A DNA stretch of 64,000 nt from Pseudomonadota bacterium (GTDB lineage: Bacteria; Pseudomonadota; Gammaproteobacteria; Burkholderiales; Burkholderiaceae_C), in NCBI GenBank assembly GCA_023387335.1, contig JAEWIF010000019.1, positions 1-64,000 of the forward strand, in the 5' to 3' direction. A program made the position numbers and the translations under genes. Position 1 is the first letter of the stretch; every line of letters begins with the position of its first letter. Shown here in pieces: positions 34,043 to 42,605 of the stretch. The notes under the pieces were generated by a model, which had not been told where the DNA came from, ran no database searches, and saw only the letters and a program-made list of their open reading frames with translations.

Positions 34043-35308
34043 ATGAAAACGGACGACATCGTCATCGTCGGCTCGGGCCAATCGGCCGCCATGGCCGCGC
34101 ACGCGCTGCGCGAGGGCGGCCATGGCGGCCGCATCGTGATGGTGGGGCGCGAGCGGCACAGGCCCTACGAGCGCCCGCCGCTGTCCAAGGCCGTGCTGGT
34201 GGCGGCCGAGGAGCCGCGTCTCGACGTACTGCCCGACGACGCCTGGCTGCGCTGCAACGTCGAGCTGCGCAGCGGCGCGGAAGCCGTCCGCCTGGACACC
34301 GCGAACCGCCGCCTGCATCTCGCCAACGGCGAAACCCTCGACTACTCCCGCTGCCTGCTGGCCACCGGCGGCGAGGCGCGCGCGCTCGGATGCGTGCCGC
34401 CCGGAAGCCGCGGCGTGCACTACCTGCGCACCGTCGACGACGCGCGCCGGCTGCGCGCGGCCCTGCTGCGCCGACCGCAGGTCGCCATCCTGGGGGGCGG
34501 CTTCCTCGGCTTGGAGATCGCGCACTCCGCGCTCGCGGCGGGCGCGTCGGTCACGGTGCTCGAGAGCGCGCCGTCGCTGCTCGCCCGCTTCCTGCCGGCC
34601 GAGGCCTCGGCCTGGCTCGAGTCGACGCTGCGCAACGCAGGCGCGCAACTGCTGCTGGGCACCTCGGTCGCCTCGGCCATGCCGCTGGAGAACGGCCGCA
34701 TCGCGCTGGTCACCGGCGCCGGCGCGCGGATCGAGGTCGATGAGGTCGTGGTCGCGATCGGCCTGGCGCCCAACGACGCGCTGGCCCGCGCCGCCGGCCT
34801 CGCCATCGCGCCGTCCGGCGGCGTGCTGGTGGACGCGAACTGCCGCACCAGCGCCGCCGACGTCTTCGCCAGCGGCGACTGCGCCAGCCAGCTGCGGCCC
34901 GGCCAGTCCGAGCCGACCCGCATGGAGTCCTGGCAGAACGCGAACGAACAGGCGCGCGCGGCCGCGGCCGCCATGCTGGGGGCCCCGTCGCCGGCCGCGC
35001 CCTATCCGTGGTTCTGGACCGACCAGGGAAGGCACAACCTCCAGATGCTCGGCCTGCCCGCGGCCGACCTCCAGTACGTGCGCCGCGGCGAGCCCGCCGG
35101 CGGCAAGGCGCTCTGGATCGGCCACCGCGGCGGCGTGCCCGTGCACGGTGTCGCGCTCAACGCCGGCAACGACCTGCGCGCCGTGCGGCCGCTGTTCGAG
35201 CGGGGCCGGCCGGTGCCGCTGCACGATTTCCACCAGGACACGCTGAACCTGCGCGCGTGGACCAGGCAGTCGCTTGCCGATGCGCAGGCCGTCCTCCAAC
35301 CCTCTTGA
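34043..35308 (+). CDS. FAD-dependent ferredoxin reductase of the oxygenase
   Basis: A 421-residue flavoprotein of the BphA4/GR-type ferredoxin reductase family. It has the N-terminal FAD fold (IVIVGSGQSA), PYERPPLSK, the NAD fold (VAILGGGFLGLEIA), VFASGDCAS near residue 275 and a C-terminal reductase domain. It transfers electrons from NADH to the Rieske ferredoxin. It begins two bases after the ferredoxin stop, consistent with coupling. The reductase type places the system with dioxin- and biphenyl-oxygenase-like electron chains rather than FNR-type reductases. Confidence 0.9.
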   Translation: MKTDDIVIVGSGQSAAMAAHALREGGHGGRIVMVGRERHRPYERPPLSKAVLVAAEEPRLDVLPDDAWLRCNVELRSGAEAVRLDTANRRLHLANGETLDYSRCLLATGGEARALGCVPPGSRGVHYLRTVDDARRLRAALLRRPQVAILGGGFLGLEIAHSALAAGASVTVLESAPSLLARFLPAEASAWLESTLRNAGAQLLLGTSVASAMPLENGRIALVTGAGARIEVDEVVVAIGLAPNDALARAAGLAIAPSGGVLVDANCRTSAADVFASGDCASQLRPGQSEPTRMESWQNANEQARAAAAAMLGAPSPAAPYPWFWTDQGRHNLQMLGLPAADLQYVRRGEPAGGKALWIGHRGGVPVHGVALNAGNDLRAVRPLFERGRPVPLHDFHQDTLNLRAWTRQSLADAQAVLQPS

Positions 35309-35329
35309 GCCCACAGGAAGAAGAACGCC

Positions 35330-36640
35330 ATGTACCAATCGCAATCGGTCATCGGGATCACCGATGCCTCGAAGAACCCGCCGCTGGAGCAGTGCGTCTG
35401 GCCGCAGGACGCCCTGCACAACATCCCCGACTGGGTCTACACCAGCCAGGCCCTGTACGACCGCGAGATGGACCGCATCTTCCGCGGCGACACCTGGAAC
35501 TTCGTCGCGCTCGAAGCCGAGATCCCCAACGCCGGCGACTACAAGCGCGGCTTCGTCGGGTCCGTGCCGGTGGTGATCGCACGGGCGGAAGACGACACCA
35601 TCTCCGTGTTCGAGAACCGCTGCGCGCACCGCGGCGCCGAGTTCTGCCGCCACAACCAGGGCAACGCGAAGGAGTTCGTCTGCCCGTACCACCAATGGTC
35701 GTACGACCTCAAGGGCAACCTGCAGGGCGTGCCGTTCAAGCGTGGCGTGAACAAGCAGGGCGGCATGCCCAAGGACTTCCAGAACGCGCAGCACGGGACC
35801 CGGCAGTTGCGCGTGGCCACCCGCAACGGCGTGGTGTTCGCCACCTACTCCGACGGCACGCCGCCGCTGGAGGAATACATGTCGAAGGAAATCGTCGACG
35901 AGTTCGACGTCACCTTCTCCGGCAGGAAGCTGAAGATCCTCGGCTACTACCGCAACGAGCTTCCCTGCAACTGGAAGATGTACCACGAGAACCTGAAGGA
36001 CCCGTACCACGCGACGCTCCTGCATTCGTTCCTCGTGGTGTTCGGCCTGCTGGTCGCCGGCAACAAGTCGATCATGTTCGCCGACAAGGAACACGGCCGC
36101 CACGGCTACATGGGTTCGGCCAAGCCGGACGAGAAGTACGCCACCGTGTCGGACGACACCAAGGCGGAGATGCGCTCGTTCAACGACCGCCTGAAGCTGC
36201 GCGACGAGCGCTTCCTGGAGTACGTCCGCGAGTTCGACTCGCCCTGGTCGGTGACCATGATGACGCTGTGGCCCAACCTGATCGTGCAGCGCGAGATGAA
36301 CACGCTCGGCGTGCGCCAGATCATTCCCAACGGCCCGAACAGCATGATCATGCAGTGGACCATGTTCGGCTACGAGGACGACACGCCGGAGATGACCAGC
36401 CACCGGCTGCGGCAGGGCAACCTGATGGGGCCCGCCGGCTTCCTGGGCCTGGAGGACAACGAGGCGATGAAGTTCGTGCAGGAGGGCCTTCGCCGCTCCA
36501 GCACCGGCAACAACATCCTCAAGCTCGACGCCGGCAACGTCGGCACCTCGCAGGGCCTCATCTCCGAGTCCTGCATCCGCTCGATGTACGAGTACTACCG
36601 CGGCGTGATGGACATCCGCGTCGCCGGAGCCGCCGCATGA
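35330..36640 (+). CDS. ring-hydroxylating oxygenase alpha subunit, probable 6-hydroxypicolinate 3-monooxygenase
   Basis: A 436-residue catalytic subunit. The Rieske cluster is ligated by Cys98, His100, Cys118 and His121. The mononuclear iron site is His227 and His232 with bridging Asp224 (ENLKDPYHATLLH). It resembles anthranilate dioxygenase and salicylate 5-hydroxylase large subunits. The latter hydroxylates para to a ring hydroxyl, which is the geometry required to convert 6-hydroxypicolinate to 3,6-dihydroxypicolinate. The substrate is inferred from the locus, not from the sequence itself. AGGAAG precedes the ATG. Confidence 0.85.
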   Translation: MYQSQSVIGITDASKNPPLEQCVWPQDALHNIPDWVYTSQALYDREMDRIFRGDTWNFVALEAEIPNAGDYKRGFVGSVPVVIARAEDDTISVFENRCAHRGAEFCRHNQGNAKEFVCPYHQWSYDLKGNLQGVPFKRGVNKQGGMPKDFQNAQHGTRQLRVATRNGVVFATYSDGTPPLEEYMSKEIVDEFDVTFSGRKLKILGYYRNELPCNWKMYHENLKDPYHATLLHSFLVVFGLLVAGNKSIMFADKEHGRHGYMGSAKPDEKYATVSDDTKAEMRSFNDRLKLRDERFLEYVREFDSPWSVTMMTLWPNLIVQREMNTLGVRQIIPNGPNSMIMQWTMFGYEDDTPEMTSHRLRQGNLMGPAGFLGLEDNEAMKFVQEGLRRSSTGNNILKLDAGNVGTSQGLISESCIRSMYEYYRGVMDIRVAGAAA

Positions 36641-37152
36641 AGCAGCAACTCGCCTACCGTCCCGCCAGCGTCACGCCGCCGCGCGCGGCCCAGCTGCGCG
36701 CCGAGATCGACGCCTTCCATGGCGAGTACTGCGCGGCGCTGGACGCCAACGACGTCGAGCGCTGGCCCGACTTCTTCAGCGAGGACGCGCGCTACCGCGT
36801 CACCTCGCGCGAGAACGCGCTGCTGGACATGCCCGTCGGCCTGGTCTATTGCGAGGGCCGCGACATGATCCGCGACCGCGCGCTGGCCGTCGCGCATTCG
36901 CAGATGTTCGCGCCGCGCCACATGCTGCACGTCCTCGGGATCACGCGGGTGCTCGAGGAGTCCGCCGGCACCATCGTCTCGCAGACGCCCTTCATCCTGC
37001 TGCAGACCCTGATCGAAGGCCCCTCCACCGTGCACCTGGCCGGCACCTACTTCGACCGCTTCGTGCGCCAGGGCGAAAGTCTGCTGCTGGCCGACCGCCA
37101 GGTGGTGCACGACACCGAGGTGCTGGCCACCGCCCTCGCCTACCCCGTCTGA
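36637..37152 (+). CDS. ring-hydroxylating oxygenase beta subunit
   Basis: A 171-residue SnoaL/NTF2-fold small subunit. The conserved patterns are EYCAALDANDVERWPDFF near the N-terminus and YRVTSRENALLDMPVGLVYC in the middle. It overlaps the alpha gene by ATGA. Beta subunits support alpha3beta3 assembly. Its presence separates this enzyme from the alpha-only oxygenases. Confidence 0.9.
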   Translation: MKQQLAYRPASVTPPRAAQLRAEIDAFHGEYCAALDANDVERWPDFFSEDARYRVTSRENALLDMPVGLVYCEGRDMIRDRALAVAHSQMFAPRHMLHVLGITRVLEESAGTIVSQTPFILLQTLIEGPSTVHLAGTYFDRFVRQGESLLLADRQVVHDTEVLATALAYPV

Positions 37153-37171
37153 CGCCTTGCAAAGGACGAGC

Positions 37172-38149
37172 ATGAACCGCATCCCCAAGATCGCCCTCGA
37201 GGAACACTTCTCCGCGCCGGGCTTCGCCGAATACTCCGTCGGCTTCACTCAGTTGCTCACGCCGCGGGTGCGCACCGAGCTCGGCGCGCGGCTGACCGAC
37301 TTCGACGACCAGCGCCTGGCCGAAATGGACGCCGGCAACATCGAATACGCCGTCCTGTCGCAGACCGCCCCCGGCGTCCAGGCCGAGCCCGACACGGCAT
37401 TGGCGATCCGCCGGGCGCGCGAGAACAACGAGTTCCTCGCCGGGCGCGTCGCCCGCCATCCGAAGCGCCTGGGCGGCTTCGCCCACGTGGCGATGCAGGA
37501 CCCGAAGGTGGCCGCCGACGAACTGGAGCGCTCGGTGCGCGAGTACGGCTTCAAGGGCGCGATGGTCAACGGCCACACCCTGGGCCGCTACTACGAGGAT
37601 CCGGCCTTCGACGTGTTCTGGGAGCGCGCGCAGGCGCTGGACGTGCCGGTCTACCTGCACCCGGCCAGCTTCAGCAAGGTGCCGGCGCTGCTGGACGGAA
37701 TGCCGGTGCTGCACGGCGCCACCTGGGGCTGGGGCGTGGAGACGGCCGGCCACGCGCTGCGGCTGCTGTTCGGCGGCGTGTTCGACCGCTTCCCGAAGCT
37801 GGTGGTGCTGCTGGGCCACATGGGCGAGTTCCTGCCGTTCCAGCGCTGGCGCATGGACAGCCGCTTCGCCGCCTACCCGATGGGCGTGACGCTGGCGCGC
37901 AAGCCCAGCCAATACATCGGCACCAACATCCTGATCACCACCTCCGGCGTCTGCTCGGCGCCCTCGCTGGTGGGCGCCATCGGCGAGATGGGCGCGCAGG
38001 CGGTGCTGTTCTCCGTCGACTACCCCTACGAATCGACGGCCGATGCCTGCGCCTTCATCGAGCAGGCGCCGCTGGACGACGCCACGCGTGCGCTGGTCTG
38101 CCACGGCAACGCGCGCCGGCTGTTCAAGCTCGCCGCCGGCGACCGGTAG
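37172..38149 (+). CDS. picC: amidohydrolase-family decarboxylase, probable 3,6-dihydroxypicolinate decarboxylase (PicC)
   Basis: A 325-residue TIM-barrel enzyme of the amidohydrolase 2 family, like gamma-resorcylate and 2,3-dihydroxybenzoate decarboxylases. The metal and acid-base set can be placed by comparison with gamma-resorcylate decarboxylase: Glu10 and His12 (LEEHF), His163 (YLHPAS), His216 (LLGHMGE) and Asp283 (SVDYP). Non-oxidative removal of the carboxyl ortho to a hydroxyl is the family chemistry. Here it would turn 3,6-dihydroxypicolinate into 2,5-dihydroxypyridine, the substrate of the next enzyme. AAAGGA lies five bases before ATG 37172. Confidence 0.85.
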   Translation: MNRIPKIALEEHFSAPGFAEYSVGFTQLLTPRVRTELGARLTDFDDQRLAEMDAGNIEYAVLSQTAPGVQAEPDTALAIRRARENNEFLAGRVARHPKRLGGFAHVAMQDPKVAADELERSVREYGFKGAMVNGHTLGRYYEDPAFDVFWERAQALDVPVYLHPASFSKVPALLDGMPVLHGATWGWGVETAGHALRLLFGGVFDRFPKLVVLLGHMGEFLPFQRWRMDSRFAAYPMGVTLARKPSQYIGTNILITTSGVCSAPSLVGAIGEMGAQAVLFSVDYPYESTADACAFIEQAPLDDATRALVCHGNARRLFKLAAGDR

Positions 38150-38192
38150 GCGCTTCCTCCCCCTTGTCCAACTTCATTCGAAAGGACGAACG

Positions 38193-39236
38193 ATGCCAGT
38201 CAGCGACCATCAGTTGATCGAAGCCTGGAACGAGGTTCTGAGGCTCAGCAAGGTCCGCAAGGGCCAAGCCGTCTCGATCCTGTGCGGGCCCCACACGCAT
38301 CCGCAGACCCGCCGGGCCGCCACGGTCGCGGCGCAGTCCGCCGGCGCGGTGGTGACCACGATCGAGCTGCCGCCCATCAACGGCGAGAAGGCCACCAGCC
38401 GGGACCTGCTGAACTACCTGGGCGAGACGCCGCTCACCGGCAACCCGGCGGCGATGGCGGCCATGAAGAACAGCGACCTGGTCATCGACCTCATGCTGCT
38501 GCTGTTCTCGCCCGAGCAGATGGAGATCCTGGAATCGGGCACCAAGATCCTGCTGGCGGTGGAGCCGCCCGAGGTGCTGGTGCGCACCGTGCCGACGGAG
38601 GCCGACCGCACGCGCGTGCTGGCCGCCTCGCAGCTGCTCAAGCGCGCGAAGAAGATGCACGTCACCTCGCCGGCGGGCACCGACGTGACCTTCAAGATCG
38701 GCGACTTCCCGACGATCTGCGAGTACGCCTTCTGCGAGGAGCCCGGGCGCTGGGACCACTGGCCCAGCGGCTTCCTGTTCACCTTCGCCAACGAGGGCGG
38801 CAGCGACGGCACCATCGTCATCGACCGCGGCGACATCCTGCTGCCGCAGAAGAACTACGTCGCCGACAGGATCACGCTGGACGTGCGCGATGGCTTCGTG
38901 CGCGACATCAAGGGCGGCGTCGACGCGGACCTGATGCGCGAGTTCATCGAGGCCTACAAGGATCCGGAGGCCTACGCCATGTCGCACATCGGCTGGGGCA
39001 TGCAGCCGCGCTGCTACTGGCACACGCTGTCGCTGTACGACCGCGAGCAGACCATCGCGATGGATGCACGCGCCTTCGAGGGCAACTTCCTGTTCTCGCT
39101 GGGCCCCAACAACGAGGCCGGCGGCAAGCGCAAGACCGCCTGCCACCTGGACATCCCGCTTCGCAACTGCACCGTGAAGGTGGACGACGTCGTGGTGGTG
39201 CGTGACGGCAAGGTGATCGACGAGGCTTTCCAATGA
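38193..39236 (+). CDS. nicX: 2,5-dihydroxypyridine 5,6-dioxygenase (NicX/PicD)
   Basis: A 347-residue Fe(II) extradiol-type dioxygenase unrelated to the common extradiol folds; it resembles M29 aminopeptidases. The iron ligands described for P. putida NicX (His265, His318 and Asp320, from memory) fall at identical positions here: SHIGWG for His265 and ACHLDIP for His318 and Asp320. EPGRWDHWPSGFLFT and GPNNEAGGKRKT are further signatures. It opens the ring of 2,5-dihydroxypyridine to N-formylmaleamate. AAAGGA precedes the ATG. Its stop overlaps the amidase start. Confidence 0.95.
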   Translation: MPVSDHQLIEAWNEVLRLSKVRKGQAVSILCGPHTHPQTRRAATVAAQSAGAVVTTIELPPINGEKATSRDLLNYLGETPLTGNPAAMAAMKNSDLVIDLMLLLFSPEQMEILESGTKILLAVEPPEVLVRTVPTEADRTRVLAASQLLKRAKKMHVTSPAGTDVTFKIGDFPTICEYAFCEEPGRWDHWPSGFLFTFANEGGSDGTIVIDRGDILLPQKNYVADRITLDVRDGFVRDIKGGVDADLMREFIEAYKDPEAYAMSHIGWGMQPRCYWHTLSLYDREQTIAMDARAFEGNFLFSLGPNNEAGGKRKTACHLDIPLRNCTVKVDDVVVVRDGKVIDEAFQ

Positions 39237-39853
39237 ACACCGAGCAAGGCATCTACCGCAAGCAGGGCTTCGGCGCGTCGATGGCGCCCAAGGCGCCCTA
39301 CGGCCTGCTGATCGTCGACTTCGTCAACGGCTTCGCCGACCCGGAGAGTTTCGGCGGCGGCAACATCGGACCGGCGATCGACCGCACGCGCGGCCTGCTG
39401 GCCGAGGCGCGCGCGCGCAAGTGGCCGGTCGCGCACACGCGCATCGTGTTCCAGGACGACGGCGCGGACGCCAACGTGTTCACGCTGAAGGTGCCCACGA
39501 TGCTCAACCTGCACGAGCATTCGCCGGGCAGCCAGATCGTGCCGCAGCTGCAGCCCGTCGAGGGCGAGCTCGTCGTGCGCAAGACGAATCCCTCCGGCTT
39601 CTTCGGCACGCAGCTTGCGAGCTGGCTGTCGCATCGCGGCGTGCAGACGCTGCTGGTCGCGGGATGCACCACCAGCGGGTGCGTGCGGGCCAGCGTGGTG
39701 GACGCGATGTGCCACGGCTTCCGCCCCGTGGTCGTTACCGACTGCGTGGGCGACCGCTCGCTGCAGGCGCACGACGCCAACCTGTTCGACATGGACCAGA
39801 AGTACGCCACGCTCATGACGCGCGACGCCGCCCTCGAGGCGGCGCGCGGCTGA
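39233..39853 (+). CDS. nicF: maleamate amidohydrolase (NicF/PicF)
   Basis: A 206-residue isochorismatase-fold hydrolase that releases ammonia from maleamate to give maleate. The catalytic triad Asp29 (LIVDFVNGF), Lys117 (VVRKTNPSGF) and Cys150 (CTTSGCVRAS) sits at the positions I recall for P. putida NicF. It overlaps the dioxygenase gene by ATGA. Its product is the substrate of the isomerase encoded in the opposite arm, so both arms are needed for the complete pathway. Confidence 0.93.
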   Translation: MNTEQGIYRKQGFGASMAPKAPYGLLIVDFVNGFADPESFGGGNIGPAIDRTRGLLAEARARKWPVAHTRIVFQDDGADANVFTLKVPTMLNLHEHSPGSQIVPQLQPVEGELVVRKTNPSGFFGTQLASWLSHRGVQTLLVAGCTTSGCVRASVVDAMCHGFRPVVVTDCVGDRSLQAHDANLFDMDQKYATLMTRDAALEAARG

Positions 39854-39903
39854 TCGATCCCTTTCACCGAGCCCCCTCCCCCACCCATCTCCGGAGACCC
39901 CAG

Positions 39904-40929
39904 ATGACTTCCTCCCGCAGAAGATTCGTCGCCCGCGTCCTTGCCGGCTGCGCCGCCATCGCCTTCATGGCGGGCGCGTCCGCCCAGGCGCCCGAGAAAC
40001 TGAAGGTCCGCCTCGACTGGACGCCCTGGGGGGTGCACGGCGCGATGCACCTCGCGCAGCAGAAGGGCTGGTACAAGGCCGCCGGCCTGGACGTGCAGAT
40101 CGAGGACGGCAACGGCTCCGTCACCACGGTGCAGATCGTCGGCAGCGGCGACAACTTCGACGTCGGCCACGCGGCGCTGGGCCCGATGATGATCGCCCGC
40201 GACAAGGGCTTGCCGGTGAAGGCGGTCGCGGTGTTCGCGCGCACCAGCGACCTGGGCATGCTGGTGCCGGCGGATTCCGGCATCAAGAGCCCGAAGGACC
40301 TCAAGGGCAAGAAGGTCGCCTACACCGCGGGCTCGCTGGAGGCGCCCTTCATCGATCCGTTCCTCGCCGCCGGGGGCCTGAAGCGCAGCGACCTGGAACT
40401 GGTGAACGTGGATGCGACCGCGAAGGCCGCGACCTACGTCGCCGGCCGTTCGGACGCCGTGTTCTCGACCATCCCGTTCTTCGAGGCCGTCGTCGCGCAG
40501 CCGCGCCCCTCCAACAGCATCCTCTTCGCCGACTACAAGCTGCCCATGCCCAGCTTCGGCCTGTTCACGTCGGAGGGCAAGCTGGGTTCCAAGCGCGAGG
40601 CGATCGCCAGGTTCGCCAGCGTCACTTCGGCGAGCTGGCAGTACATCTACAGCGGGCACGAGGACGAGGCCGTCGAGGCCATCATGGCCCAGCGCGCCCA
40701 GGCCAAGCTGGACAAGCAGGTGCTGCGCGGCCAGATCGAATCGCTCAAGCGCTTCTTCCGCCTGCCGGTCGCGGCCGGCGGCACGCTCGGCGCGCCCGTG
40801 CCCTCGGACTGGACCGACGCCGTGAAGACGCTCACCGACGCCGGCCTGATCAAGTCGATCAAGGACGCCAACGAGTTCTACGCGACCGGCCTGGTCCGGC
40901 CCATGCCCACCGTCAGCGGCGCCAAGTAG
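39904..40929 (+). CDS. NitT/TauT-type ABC substrate-binding protein
   Basis: A 341-residue periplasmic binding protein with a signal peptide beginning SSRRRFV (possibly Tat) and cleaved near AGASAQA. The mature start LKVRLDWTPWGVHGAMHLAQQKGWY is characteristic of the NMT1/SsuA/TauA group, which includes proteins binding thiamine precursors, sulfonates and aromatic acids. It starts 50 bases after the amidase and directly abuts the ATPase gene. The likely ligand is the pyridine carboxylate or an analogue. Confidence 0.88.
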   Translation: MTSSRRRFVARVLAGCAAIAFMAGASAQAPEKLKVRLDWTPWGVHGAMHLAQQKGWYKAAGLDVQIEDGNGSVTTVQIVGSGDNFDVGHAALGPMMIARDKGLPVKAVAVFARTSDLGMLVPADSGIKSPKDLKGKKVAYTAGSLEAPFIDPFLAAGGLKRSDLELVNVDATAKAATYVAGRSDAVFSTIPFFEAVVAQPRPSNSILFADYKLPMPSFGLFTSEGKLGSKREAIARFASVTSASWQYIYSGHEDEAVEAIMAQRAQAKLDKQVLRGQIESLKRFFRLPVAAGGTLGAPVPSDWTDAVKTLTDAGLIKSIKDANEFYATGLVRPMPTVSGAK

Positions 40930-41736
40930 ATGACCTCCGCTTCCGTCCATGCGCGGGACGTCCGCAAGACGTATCCCGGCGAGCGGGCGCTCACGGCGCT
41001 CGACGGCATCTCGCTGGACATCAAGCCCGGCGAATTCGTCAGCATCCTCGGCCCCAGCGGCTGCGGCAAGAGCACCTTCCTGCGCTGCATCGCCGGCCTG
41101 GAGCAGGTCACCAGCGGAGACCTCAGCGTCGACGGCAGGACCGTCGCCGGCCCGCCCGACCACGTCGGCATGGTGTTCCAGCGCGACGCGCTGCTCGAGT
41201 GGCGCAGCATCGAGCGCAACATCCTGCTCCCGGTGGAGTTCGCGAAAAAGCCGGTGCAGGACTACCGCAAGCACCTGGCGCAGCTGCTTCAGCTGACCGG
41301 CTTGAGCGACTTCGCCGACCGCTATCCGCGCGAGCTCTCGGGCGGCATGCGCCAGCGCGCCGCCATCTGCCGGGCGCTGATCGACAACCCGCGGCTGCTG
41401 TTGATGGACGAGCCGTTCGGCGCGCTGGACGCGCTCACGCGCGACCAGATGAACGTCGAGCTGCAGCGCATCTGGATGGAGACGCGCAACACGGTGGTGT
41501 TCGTGACGCACGGCATCGCCGAGGCCGTGTTCCTGGCCGACCGCGTGGTGGTGTTCTCGCCGCGGCCCGGGAAGATCGCCGACGTCATCGACGTCGACCT
41601 GCCGCGCCCGCGCCGCCTGGCGGTGCGCGAGACCGCGCAGTTCGGTGCCTACACGGCGCGCATCCGCAAGCTGTTCAACGAGATGGGCCTGATCAACGAA
41701 CCGCCCCCGGCGCTCAAGGAGGTGAACGCAGCATGA
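40930..41736 (+). CDS. NitT/TauT-type ABC ATP-binding protein
   Basis: A 268-residue ATPase with Walker A (GPSGCGKST), the Q-loop in MVFQRDALLEW, signature LSGGMRQRAAI, Walker B LLLMDEPFGALD and the H-loop VTHGIAEAVFLADRV. The ATG follows the binding-protein stop with no gap. It energises the importer that ends the rightward arm. Confidence 0.93.
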   Translation: MTSASVHARDVRKTYPGERALTALDGISLDIKPGEFVSILGPSGCGKSTFLRCIAGLEQVTSGDLSVDGRTVAGPPDHVGMVFQRDALLEWRSIERNILLPVEFAKKPVQDYRKHLAQLLQLTGLSDFADRYPRELSGGMRQRAAICRALIDNPRLLLMDEPFGALDALTRDQMNVELQRIWMETRNTVVFVTHGIAEAVFLADRVVVFSPRPGKIADVIDVDLPRPRRLAVRETAQFGAYTARIRKLFNEMGLINEPPPALKEVNAA

Positions 41737-42500
41737 ACGCTTCCCTCGTGAACAAGGCCCGGCGCTGGCTGCTGGGCGCGGGCTCGATCATCGTGGTCCT
41801 CGGCGTCTGGGAGCTGGCGGTGCGCCTGCTGAACGTGCGCCCCATCACGATGCCGCCGCCGTCGGCCGTGCTGCTGGAGCTCGCCCGCGAGTCGGCCTGG
41901 TACCTGGACCATGCGTACTACACGCTCCTCACCACCCTGGGCGGCTTCGCGCTCTCGGTCGTCGTCGGCGTGGGCCTGGCCATGCTGCTGGTGGGATCGC
42001 GCACTTTCGAGGAGTCGGTCTACCCCGTCATCGTGGGCCTCAACAGCGTGCCCAAGGTCGCCGTGGCGCCGCTGTTCGTGATCTGGATGGGCACGGGCTA
42101 CGAGCCCAAGATCGCGATGGCGTTCCTGATCGGCGTTTTCGCGGTCCTCGTCGACGCGGCCCACGGCCTGCGCTCGGTGCCGCAGGACGTCATGGACCTC
42201 GGCCGGGTGCTCAAGGGATCTTCGCTGGACTTCTTCCTGAAGGTGCGGCTGCCCTGCGCGCTGCCCTCCATCCTCACCGGGATGAAGGTGGCGATCGCCC
42301 TGTCACTGGTCGGCGCCATCGTCGGCGAGTTCGTCGCGTCGCAGCGGGGCCTGGGCTACGTGATCCTGAGTGCGCAAGGCACGTTCGACACCACCCGCGT
42401 GTTCGCGGCTGTGCTGCTGCTGGCGGTGCTGGGACTGGTTCTCTACGGGGCGCTGGCCTGGGCCGAGCGCAAGGCGACGCCCTGGCGAGTGGCCCACTGA
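41733..42500 (+). CDS. NitT/TauT-type ABC permease
   Basis: A 255-residue permease with six membrane helices and the BPD_transp_1 coupling loop (EQ-type region near LGRVLKGSSLDFFLKVRLPCALPS, about residues 160-185). It overlaps the ATPase gene by ATGA and is the last gene of the rightward arm. Confidence 0.92.
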   Translation: MNASLVNKARRWLLGAGSIIVVLGVWELAVRLLNVRPITMPPPSAVLLELARESAWYLDHAYYTLLTTLGGFALSVVVGVGLAMLLVGSRTFEESVYPVIVGLNSVPKVAVAPLFVIWMGTGYEPKIAMAFLIGVFAVLVDAAHGLRSVPQDVMDLGRVLKGSSLDFFLKVRLPCALPSILTGMKVAIALSLVGAIVGEFVASQRGLGYVILSAQGTFDTTRVFAAVLLLAVLGLVLYGALAWAERKATPWRVAH

Positions 42501-42605
42501 GAACCGCGACCGGGGGGTATCGCCGGCTCTTACCTGCGTGCCCCACAAAATCAATCCCGCCAAACCCGGTGCCGTCCCGACACGGGGGCTTCCTATACTG
42601 GCCGG

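Noticed and set aside
37172..38149. Aminocarboxymuconate-semialdehyde decarboxylase or a hydrolytic amidohydrolase
   Set aside because: The N-terminal metal motif is LEEHF, as in gamma-resorcylate-type decarboxylases, not the HxH motif of ACMSD, and no kynurenine-pathway genes are near.
23115..39853. Nicotinate degradation (nic cluster)
   Set aside because: No NicC-type 6-hydroxynicotinate monooxygenase is present, and the decarboxylase and Rieske oxygenase would have no role. Picolinate explains all genes.
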